From: CAIWHR01 sp040006895
GTDB lineage: Bacteria; Pseudomonadota; Gammaproteobacteria; Burkholderiales; Casimicrobiaceae
Reading direction: 5' to 3'
DNA length: 7,818 nt
Assembly: GCA_040006895.1 (NCBI GenBank)
Contig: JBDTWB010000192.1
Location: forward strand, 1-7,818
Shown here: in pieces, positions 1 to 5,810 of the stretch
Position numbering within the stretch: position 1 is the stretch's first letter
How the letters are laid out: the number at the start of each line of letters is the position of its first letter
Position numbers and translations under genes: made by a program
Notes under the pieces: generated by a model
What the model saw: only the letters and a program-made list of their open reading frames with translations
The model's database searches: none
Told to the model about the DNA's origin: nothing

Positions 1-1316
1 TGCGGTGCCTGTGCCCGCACCCAGTCCGACAGCACCAGCGCACCCGTCACCCACGCGGCGACGAGGATGACTGCCGCGAGCCACGCGCGCTGCGCCGCGT
101 TGCGGTGCAGGACCTGCCATCCGAACGCCGCGAGCGGACCTGCCAGGACAAGCAGCGGCAGCCCGAAGCGCATCTCCACCGCCGTGGTCGCGTGCAGCCC
201 GAGGTGTGCGGCCAGGAATGCAATCACGGCTACGGCGGTGACCGCAAGACGGCGCCGCGCCACCATCAGCACGCCGCCGATCACGGCGAACCCGAGCAGG
301 GCGTGGTTCAGGATCGCGACGGGAACGCGGTACCAGGGATCCAGGCTCCGCGCATAGGTGAAGAAGAGATCCTGGTCGAGCATGTTGAACACGTGCAGCG
401 CCAAGGTGCGCGCCCCCGCCCACGGATAGCGCCAATACCATGCGAGCGGATGCCCGAAATCGATCGGCCGGTTCGCCGCCAGGGGGTTGTCGTAGAAGAC
501 CGACGGCAACGGCACCGGCGGCAGCGCGGTGGCGTACTTGAGGTACTGGATCCCCCAGATCTGCTGATTGGTGCCGAGCCGGGCAACGACCAGTGGCGTC
601 GCCTCGCCATAGTTGCGCAGGTTGTTGATCACCTGCGGCGCCATGGGGAGGGCGGTGCCGACCACGAACATCACCGCCATCGACAGTCCCGCACGCCAGC
701 CGACGCGGCGCTCGAACACCACGAGCAGCAGCGCCACCGCGAGGGCCATGAGGGCAAAGAGCGAGGCGGGTCGCACCATCACCGCGAACGACCCCAGCAG
801 TGCCGCCGCGAGGACTCGCCCCTGCAGCGCCGCGCCGGGGACGCGCATCCGGATCCACATGGCGGCCGAGAGCATCAGCAGCGTGAGCGCCAGGCTCTCG
901 GTAAGCGTCTCGGGTGCGTACGACAGGGCGAACACGTTCAGTGCGAGGGTCACCAGCACCCAGGGCGCGTACACGGGATCGTGGCGGGCGACGGCGTTGC
1001 GCACCGCGACGCATGCCGCGAGGTAGGCGAAGAGCTGCACCTCGAAGACCAGCCACAGCCAGTCGACACCGATGCGCGCGGCCATGCGCTCCAGCCCGGC
1101 GAGCACCAGTGGGTATCCGTAGGTGCGGATGTTGGCGTAGTAGAACGGCCGGAAGAGACCGTGCTGCGCGATGTCCGTCGCGATCTGCACATAGTTGACG
1201 GCGTCGAAATCGGACGGGAACCGCACGATGCGGACACGAAAGGCGTGGCCGATGGCGAGCGCCGCCACCAACGCCAGCCACTCCCTGGGACGCAGCCGTG
1301 CCGGACCGGGCGTCAC
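1..1316 (-). CDS. GT-C / family 39-like membrane glycosyltransferase (3' end beyond window)
   Basis: This is an open frame of 438 codons with no stop, read from a GTG at 1316 to the window edge, so the C-terminus is missing. The protein is strongly hydrophobic with about 9-11 predicted membrane segments. After the first segment a loop carries an acidic pair (D36, D38) and then RTYGYP at residues 64-69. This layout is typical of polyprenyl-phosphate-sugar-dependent GT-C enzymes (GT39/ArnT/PMT-like), where the first periplasmic loop holds the catalytic acid. PETLTES near residues 135-141 and EMRFGLPL near 381-388 also resemble conserved helix motifs of that group. The inferred role is transfer of a sugar from a lipid-linked donor to a surface glycan, lipid or protein on the periplasmic side. 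Donor and acceptor cannot be read. The GTG start overlaps the TGA of the upstream gene as GTGA. There is no clear Shine-Dalgarno sequence, so translational coupling is likely. Family-level assignment is fairly sure; the specific function is unknown. Confidence 0.65.
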   Translation of the reverse strand, partial: MTPGPARLRPREWLALVAALAIGHAFRVRIVRFPSDFDAVNYVQIATDIAQHGLFRPFYYANIRTYGYPLVLAGLERMAARIGVDWLWLVFEVQLFAYLAACVAVRNAVARHDPVYAPWVLVTLALNVFALSYAPETLTESLALTLLMLSAAMWIRMRVPGAALQGRVLAAALLGSFAVMVRPASLFALMALAVALLLVVFERRVGWRAGLSMAVMFVVGTALPMAPQVINNLRNYGEATPLVVARLGTNQQIWGIQYLKYATALPPVPLPSVFYDNPLAANRPIDFGHPLAWYWRYPWAGARTLALHVFNMLDQDLFFTYARSLDPWYRVPVAILNHALLGFAVIGGVLMVARRRLAVTAVAVIAFLAAHLGLHATTAVEMRFGLPLLVLAGPLAAFGWQVLHRNAAQRAWLAAVILVAAWVTGALVLSDWVRAQAP

Positions 1317-2674
1317 GGCGTGGCGGCCGCGTCGATGCGCACCGACCGCAGCCGGTAGACCGAGGCGACGCACCAGTTCACCAGCGCCGACGGATCGGCC
1401 GTGATGTCGATCGCATGCAGCGTCGCGGGCGCCGTGATCGCAATCGGGCGCACGGCCACGTCGGTGCCACGCTGGCTGGGGTCGGCGAGCCGTGCGTGAC
1501 GCTCCAGTTGCGCGTCGCGGCGCGCCATCGCCAGCGCGCGATCGTCGACCAGGCGCACTGTCGCGATGACCGATCCCACCGCGGCCAGCAGGACCAGGAC
1601 GAGCGCGGTTGGCGTGGACCAGCGGGCCGCCGCGCGGGGCACCCCGACCAGGAGGCTCGCCACCAGAATCGCCACCAGGAGGTACAGCGTGTTGCGCGGC
1701 GCCGCCTGCGCGGGCGCCGCGAGGACCGGCACGACACTCAGCAACCCCCCGACCGCGAGTGCAGCAGCCTCGTCCAGGCGCGAGGCGCCGGCCGGCCGCG
1801 CCCATCCCGCGCTCGCCGGCGAGCGCTGCAGCGCGAATCCGACCAGCAGGACCAGCAGGACGATACCGAGCATCGCCACGCCGCTGCCGGCCGCTTCCCG
1901 CAGCAGGGAGAGATAGGCCGGACCGAGCACCGCGGGGTCGAGCACGAGCGATCCTGGTGTCGCCTGCGCGCGCAGGAAGTTACCGGGCGCAGTGACCAGG
2001 ACGAGAGCTCCCACGAGCACCCCGCCCGCGCGCAGCAGGAGCGCTTGGGTCGTGCGGCGCACGTTCCGGCTGCGCCAGCCCATGGCGACGAGGTACGTCA
2101 CGGCGATGGGCACGACCAACTCGATGGCGTTACCGAGGATCGCGCTCGACACAAAGGCGTAGCCAGTGCCGAAGCGCTCCACGCCATCGCTCACAAGTGC
2201 CCGCGTGCCATTGAGCCAATGCAGCAGCAGCACCAGTGGCAGCCAGTACACGACGCCGCCGGTCGGCCAGTACACGGTTTGCCCGAGCAACGGATAAAGG
2301 CCGAGTACCAACGCCGCGAGCACGGCCGCGAACAGCATCGGACGCACCGACCGGGCGCGGCCGAGGACGAAGGCCGTGATCTGCCAGGCCGTCAGGGCGA
2401 CACCGGCCGCGACGAGCGCACTGACCCAATGCAACGCCGGCGGCTCGAGCCGCGCAACCGCGCCATAGAGCACCGCGCCGGTGGCGAGCCGCCCGCTCCA
2501 CTGCGTATACAGCCATGCGAGGGCGCCGTCGACACCTAGGTCGGCCACCAGCATGGCGTTGCAGTAGTCGTCGGCCGCCGGCCAATTGGCCCAGCCGAGG
2601 GCAACCGTGCTCAGCGTCAGCACCCCCGCCGTCGCCAGGGCGACCGATCTCAGGACGCGCAGGCCTGCCGTCAC
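1313..2674 (-). CDS. Polytopic membrane protein, DUF6056-like
   Basis: This is a 453-residue integral membrane protein with a GTG start at 2674; no in-frame start codon lies further upstream. It has one N-terminal membrane segment (about residues 6-28). A periplasmic loop follows with an acidic DDY at 35-37 and a WSGR motif at 59-62. About nine more hydrophobic segments come next, then a hydrophilic C-terminal tail of roughly 70 residues that ends in a stretch containing DITADP and a Trp (near 423-435). The early DDY, the WxxWSGR-like element and the tail resemble DUF6056 proteins as I remember them; these are uncharacterised membrane proteins often found with surface-polysaccharide genes. 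The acidic first loop also recalls GT-C glycosyltransferases, so an enzymatic role in glycan transfer is plausible but unproven. The gene lies 73 bp downstream of dcd and shares 4 bp with the following glycosyltransferase gene. The pair probably acts together. No Shine-Dalgarno sequence is obvious. Confidence 0.6.
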   Translation of the reverse strand: MTAGLRVLRSVALATAGVLTLSTVALGWANWPAADDYCNAMLVADLGVDGALAWLYTQWSGRLATGAVLYGAVARLEPPALHWVSALVAAGVALTAWQITAFVLGRARSVRPMLFAAVLAALVLGLYPLLGQTVYWPTGGVVYWLPLVLLLHWLNGTRALVSDGVERFGTGYAFVSSAILGNAIELVVPIAVTYLVAMGWRSRNVRRTTQALLLRAGGVLVGALVLVTAPGNFLRAQATPGSLVLDPAVLGPAYLSLLREAAGSGVAMLGIVLLVLLVGFALQRSPASAGWARPAGASRLDEAAALAVGGLLSVVPVLAAPAQAAPRNTLYLLVAILVASLLVGVPRAAARWSTPTALVLVLLAAVGSVIATVRLVDDRALAMARRDAQLERHARLADPSQRGTDVAVRPIAITAPATLHAIDITADPSALVNWCVASVYRLRSVRIDAAATP

Positions 2675-2707
2675 GGGGAATCGTGCCCGACGCGGCCGCG
2701 CCGGCGC

Positions 2708-2730
2708 GCGATGCGGGACGGTCGCATCGT
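2708..2730 (-). terminator. Stem-loop after dcd; possible attenuator or weak terminator
   Basis: The inverted repeat CGATGCG (2709-2715) / CGCATCG (2723-2729) gives a perfect 7-bp stem with a 7-nt loop. It begins about 18 nt after the dcd stop codon on the minus strand. There is no T-tract after it, so it is not a canonical intrinsic terminator. It could reduce read-through into the downstream membrane genes or protect the 3' end of dcd mRNA. A chance palindrome in GC-rich sequence cannot be excluded. Confidence 0.3.
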
Positions 2731-2747
2731 GGCCACGACGCGGCGCC

Positions 2748-3311
2748 TCAGATCTTGGGCAGCGTCACGCCCTGCTGGCCCTGGTACTTGCCACCGCGAT
2801 CCTTGTAAGAGGTCTCGCACACTTCGTCGGACTCGAAGAAGATGACCTGCGCCACGCCTTCGTTGGCGTAGATCTTCGCCGGCAGCGGCGTGGTGTTGGA
2901 GAACTCCAGGGTGACGTAGCCTTCCCACTCGGGCTCGAATGGCGTCACGTTGACGATGATCCCGCAGCGTGCATAGGTCGACTTGCCGAGGCAGATGGTC
3001 AGCACGTTGCGCGGTATGCGGAAGTACTCGACCGTGCGCGCCAGCGCGAACGAGTTGGGCGGGATGATGCAGAAATCGCCGGTCACGTCGACGAACGACT
3101 TGTCGTCGAAGTTCTTCGGGTCGACGATGGTGCTGTTGAGGTTGGTGAAGAGCTTGAACTCGCTCGAGCAGCGGATATCGTACCCGTAGCTCGACGTGCC
3201 GTAGGACACGATCCGCCGCCCGTCCACCTCGCGGACCTGGCCCGGCTCGAAGGGCGCGATCATCCCGTAGTCACGGGCCATCCTGCGGATCCAGCGGTCG
3301 GCCTTGATCAT
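2748..3311 (-). CDS. dcd: dCTP deaminase
   Basis: The product deaminates dCTP to dUTP in the cytoplasm, the main source of dUMP (after dUTPase) for thymidylate synthesis in proteobacteria. The 187-residue product is the normal length for the trimeric monofunctional enzyme (E. coli has 193). Visible family motifs are SSYGYDIR at 40-47, GKSTYARCG at 109-117 containing the conserved S111 and R115, and the segment from 124 to 139 containing E136, which corresponds to the catalytic glutamate E138 of E. coli. The C-terminal GGKYQGQQG (173-181) matches the flexible nucleotide-covering tail. The ATG at 3311 is chosen because MIKADRWI aligns with the family start and AGAGG lies 4 nt upstream. The frame stays open up to 3461, but those extra 50 codons lie inside the acyltransferase gene. 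Nothing suggests the bifunctional deaminase/dUTPase. It follows the acyltransferase by 25 bp and is probably co-transcribed. Identification is very secure. Confidence 0.98.
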   Translation of the reverse strand: MIKADRWIRRMARDYGMIAPFEPGQVREVDGRRIVSYGTSSYGYDIRCSSEFKLFTNLNSTIVDPKNFDDKSFVDVTGDFCIIPPNSFALARTVEYFRIPRNVLTICLGKSTYARCGIIVNVTPFEPEWEGYVTLEFSNTTPLPAKIYANEGVAQVIFFESDEVCETSYKDRGGKYQGQQGVTLPKI

Positions 3312-3315
3312 GCTG

Positions 3316-3320
3316 CCTCT
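3316..3320 (-). promoter_or_regulatory. Ribosome binding site of dcd
   Basis: AGAGG on the minus strand, 4 nt before the ATG at 3311. It decides between this start and in-frame upstream codons inside the acyltransferase gene. Confidence 0.65.
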
Positions 3321-3336
3321 GTCGAAATCGCCGCGA

Positions 3337-4455
3337 TCATACCACCGCCGCGCGGGGCGCCCGGGCTGCGCCCGGCCCGCCGAGGCGGCTACGCAGGTAG
3401 CGTCGCAGGGGTTGCTCGTACCATCGCCACAGCACGGCGGAAAGCGCCACCAGGGTCGCAAGATAGGTGTAGAAGAGCCATATGGGGGTCATCGGCAACG
3501 GCCCGGTGCCGAGCCGATACACGACCTCGCGCACGGGATCCTGCAGGATGTAGACCGCATAGCTCATCTCGCCCATGGCGACGAGCGGAGCCCAGGCCAG
3601 CCAGCGCGTCCAGCGCGAGCGGTCGACTGCCAGCGCGGCGATGAAAAGGGCGAAAAGCGGTGCAAGCAGGCCGTTCGCCGCCGACACGAACGCATCGGCG
3701 ACATAGAGTCCGCGGCCGAGAACCCAGAGTGCCGCGAGGATGAGGGCAAAACTCGCAAGGACCAGCGCCAAGGCGGCCCCCGACGATCGGCCGGCATTGC
3801 CGGAATCGAGCCAGGCACCCCGGCGCAGCACCAGGTTCGCGGCGATGCCCGCCAGAAACGAGTTGAGATGCAGGGGCGGGAAGTAGTGGAGCGCGTTGTG
3901 CACGACCTCGATGGGGTGAACCTCAAGATATTGCCGGCCGGCGTGGTAACCCACCTGGGAAGCGAGCCAGATGGCGGTAATCGCGGCGAGCGGCCGCCAC
4001 AGTCCCGGCATCGCGCGTAACACCGGCATGCAGAAGGGGAATAGCAGGTAGAAGAATGCCTCGGTCGACAGCGACCACCCCGGTGGATTGCCCGTCATCA
4101 CGTAGGTCGGAAACCACGCCTGCAGGAGCGAGGCGTTGAGGACGAACGAGACCAGCGGCCGCAGTCCGTTCTCGGTGTCGAGCACCATCATGAACACCAG
4201 CGCCAGGAGGTACACCGGGTAGATCCGCGCGAAGCGCGCGATCCAGTAGGCGCGTCGGTCGGTGCGACCGTCGAGGTCCCAGTACACCGCGGCCATGATG
4301 AAGCCGGAGAGCACGAAGAAGTAGCTCACCATGAACGAGCCCTGGCGCAGGAAATGCGACCAGGGCAGCTCGTCGATGAACGGGATGTCGCGCCCGAAAT
4401 GCGTCAGCACGACCGCGAAGGCCGCGACGAATCGGGTGAAAGTGAGCTTCTCCAT
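3337..4455 (-). CDS. Acyltransferase 3 family membrane O-acyltransferase (OafA-like)
   Basis: This 372-residue integral membrane protein has about ten hydrophobic segments. It has the hallmarks of the acyltransferase-3 family: an R-X10-H motif in the first helix (R8 and H19), FFVLSGF at 46-52, RIYPVY at 77-82, and the WSLSTE (127-132) / FFYLLFP (134-140) block. It ends with the usual YEQPLRRYLR-type segment near the C-terminus. Such proteins move acyl groups, usually acetyl, across the inner membrane and O-acylate surface glycans such as O-antigen, exopolysaccharide or peptidoglycan. The acceptor here is unknown. No SGNH domain is fused; the protein is the short membrane-only form. The ATG at 4455 gives the standard family N-terminus, though the upstream sequence lacks a strong Shine-Dalgarno. 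It lies 63 bp after apbC and 25 bp before dcd on the same strand, an unexpected position for a surface-modification gene. Family assignment is secure; substrate is not. Confidence 0.93.
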   Translation of the reverse strand: MEKLTFTRFVAAFAVVLTHFGRDIPFIDELPWSHFLRQGSFMVSYFFVLSGFIMAAVYWDLDGRTDRRAYWIARFARIYPVYLLALVFMMVLDTENGLRPLVSFVLNASLLQAWFPTYVMTGNPPGWSLSTEAFFYLLFPFCMPVLRAMPGLWRPLAAITAIWLASQVGYHAGRQYLEVHPIEVVHNALHYFPPLHLNSFLAGIAANLVLRRGAWLDSGNAGRSSGAALALVLASFALILAALWVLGRGLYVADAFVSAANGLLAPLFALFIAALAVDRSRWTRWLAWAPLVAMGEMSYAVYILQDPVREVVYRLGTGPLPMTPIWLFYTYLATLVALSAVLWRWYEQPLRRYLRSRLGGPGAARAPRAAVV

Positions 4456-4518
4456 CCGGTGGAGGTCGACGGCGCCGGGATGGCTGCGCCTTCGCTGCGC
4501 GCCGGACGACGTCGCGCG

Positions 4519-5607
4519 TCAGGTGTTCTGGACCTTGATGCTCGGAAACCGCGCCGAGAAGTCCTCGGCCTTCTGGGCGACGAACACGGCGGTCTTGCGG
4601 GCAATCTCCCGGTAGATCGTCGCGATGGGACCGTCCGGATCGGCAACCACCGTCGGCCGGCCGGAATCGGCGTGCTCGCGAATGCGAATGTCGAGCGGCA
4701 GGCCGCCGAGGAACGGCACCTTGTACTCTGCGCACATCTTTTGCGCACCGCCTTCGCCGAAGATCGCCTCGGCATGGCCACAGCTGGAGCAGACGTGCAT
4801 GCTCATGTTCTCGACGATGCCCACGATCGGGACCCCGACCTTCTCGAACATCTTGAGCCCCTTACGGGCGTCGAGCAGCGCGATGTCCTGTGGCGTGGTG
4901 ACGATGACCGCGCCGGTCACCGGAACCTTCTGCGACAGAGTGAGCTGGATGTCGCCAGTACCGGGCGGCATGTCGACGACGAGGTAATCGAGCTCCCGCC
5001 AGTTGGTGTCCTTCAGCAACTGCTCGAGCGCCTGGGTCACCATCGGCCCGCGCCAGACCATCGGCGTATCGACGTCGATCAGGAAGCCGATCGACATGGC
5101 CTGCACGCCATACGCCTCGAGCGGCTCCAGCGTCTTGCCGTCCTTGGACTCCGGCCGGCCGGCAATGCCCAGCATGGTCGGTTGTGACGGCCCGTAGATG
5201 TCGGCATCGAGCACGCCCACGCTCGCACCTTCGGCCGCCAGCGCGAGCGCCAGGTTGACGGCGGTGGTCGACTTGCCCACGCCGCCCTTGCCGGAGGCTA
5301 CGGCGATGATGTTCTTGACCCCGGGTACGAGCTTTACCCCGCGCTGCACCGCGTGGGAGACGATCTTCTGGCTCAGGTTCACCGTGACCTTGCCCACGTC
5401 GGGCAGTTCCGCCAGCGCCTCGGTGACCATCCGCCGCAAAAGGTCGAACTGAGACTTGGCCGGATAGCCGAGCTGCACGTCGACCGTGACATCGCGGCCG
5501 GCGACGGTGACCTTGCGCAACTCCTTGCCGGACACGAAGTCCTTGCCGGTGTTGGGATCGATGACGCTTCGCAGGCGGCCCTGCACGTCGGCTTCGGTGA
5601 TGGCCAT
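4519..5607 (-). CDS. apbC: Iron-sulfur cluster carrier protein ApbC/Mrp
   Basis: This 362-residue cytoplasmic P-loop ATPase binds Fe-S clusters and passes them to apo-proteins. An N-terminal MIP18/DUF59-type domain (about 4-80, with VIDPNTGKDF at 15-24) precedes the NTPase domain. That domain shows the deviant Walker A GKGGVGKS (106-113), the DAD switch residues (134-136) and VDMPPGTGD (211-219). CSSC at 273-276 gives the two cysteines that hold the bridging cluster in the dimer. Length and domain order are standard for proteobacterial ApbC (Mrp). The ATG at 5607 is preceded by GGGGGTAA 3 nt upstream of the codon, a good ribosome binding site. It is the first gene of the leftward run and is divergent from metG. 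A TGG-TAGAAT extended -10 lies about 70 bp upstream. All key residues are intact and identification is very secure. Confidence 0.98.
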   Translation of the reverse strand: MAITEADVQGRLRSVIDPNTGKDFVSGKELRKVTVAGRDVTVDVQLGYPAKSQFDLLRRMVTEALAELPDVGKVTVNLSQKIVSHAVQRGVKLVPGVKNIIAVASGKGGVGKSTTAVNLALALAAEGASVGVLDADIYGPSQPTMLGIAGRPESKDGKTLEPLEAYGVQAMSIGFLIDVDTPMVWRGPMVTQALEQLLKDTNWRELDYLVVDMPPGTGDIQLTLSQKVPVTGAVIVTTPQDIALLDARKGLKMFEKVGVPIVGIVENMSMHVCSSCGHAEAIFGEGGAQKMCAEYKVPFLGGLPLDIRIREHADSGRPTVVADPDGPIATIYREIARKTAVFVAQKAEDFSARFPSIKVQNT

Positions 5608-5610
5608 TGC

Positions 5611-5618
5611 TTACCCCC
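5611..5618 (-). promoter_or_regulatory. Ribosome binding site of apbC
   Basis: GGGGGTAA on the minus strand, with the purine core about 6 nt from the ATG at 5607. It matches GGxGGTAA of the consensus and fixes the apbC start. Confidence 0.65.
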
Positions 5619-5653
5619 AGGATCCCGGATCAGGCAGCGACGAATGTCGCCCT

Positions 5654-5674
5654 GAACGTCGCCCGCAAACGTTC
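5654..5674. repeat. Inverted repeat at the predicted apbC transcription start
   Basis: GAACGT (5654-5659) and ACGTTC (5669-5674) form a perfect 6-bp inverted repeat with a 9-bp spacer, directly after the apbC -10 box on the minus strand. It could be an operator or a hairpin at the 5' end of the apbC mRNA. It is short enough to be chance. Confidence 0.3.
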
Positions 5675-5684
5675 GATTCTACCA
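5674..5684 (-). promoter_or_regulatory. Extended -10 promoter element for apbC
   Basis: Read on the minus strand this is TGG-TAGAAT-CG: an extended -10 (TGn) followed by a hexamer with one mismatch to TATAAT. It predicts a start near 5669 and a leader of about 60 nt before the apbC ATG. No recognisable TTGACA lies 16-18 bp upstream, which the TGn extension can compensate for. This is inferred from sequence only. Confidence 0.5.
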
Positions 5685-5731
5685 GCCGCGGCCACGCGTC
5701 CCCGGTGGGCCGGCGCTCGCCGCGCGTCGTT

Positions 5732-5742
5732 TGCTAGAATCG
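5732..5742 (+). promoter_or_regulatory. Extended -10 promoter element for metG
   Basis: TGC-TAGAAT-CG on the plus strand: an extended -10 with a one-mismatch hexamer at 5735-5740. The predicted transcription start is near 5747. This places an in-frame ATG at 5745 at or before the start of the transcript and favours the ATG at 5811 as the true metG start. No good -35 hexamer is seen. Confidence 0.5.
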
Positions 5743-5760
5743 GCATGCACGTGCAGCGCG

Positions 5761-5776
5761 CGCCGGCACTCCGGCG
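5761..5776 (+). other. GC hairpin in the metG leader
   Basis: CGCCGG (5761-5766), loop CACT, CCGGCG (5771-5776): a perfect 6-bp all-GC stem with a tetraloop, about 15 nt into the predicted leader and 34 nt before the metG ATG. There is no T-run after it, and I see no T-box or SAM riboswitch consensus. It may affect translation or mRNA stability, or be incidental. Confidence 0.3.
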
Positions 5777-5810
5777 TTCCGATTCCGCTCCATCTGGCCA
5801 AAGCAACCGC

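Noticed and set aside
105..1358. Long plus-strand open frame of 417 codons rich in Arg, Gln, His and Gly
   Set aside because: It is antisense to the glycosyltransferase frame, which has coherent membrane segments and family motifs. The composition is typical of a GC-driven antisense frame.
1298..2539. Plus-strand open frame of 413 codons
   Set aside because: It is antisense to the DUF6056-like gene; polar Arg/His/Gln-rich composition, no recognisable domain, no ribosome binding site seen.
3312..3461. N-terminal extension of dcd by 50 residues
   Set aside because: The extension overlaps the acyltransferase coding sequence and has no counterpart in the family. MIKAD at 3311 has a ribosome binding site.
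2586..3644. Plus-strand open frame of 352 codons across dcd
   Set aside because: It is antisense to dcd and the end of the acyltransferase gene, both securely identified.
4456..4518. Possible terminator or promoter between apbC and the acyltransferase gene
   Set aside because: Only short GC-rich palindromic pieces such as GGCGCC are present, with no T-tract and no convincing -10 element.
5608..5810. T-box or SAM riboswitch upstream of metG
   Set aside because: The predicted leader is only about 64 nt, with no T-box sequence and no terminator/antiterminator pair.
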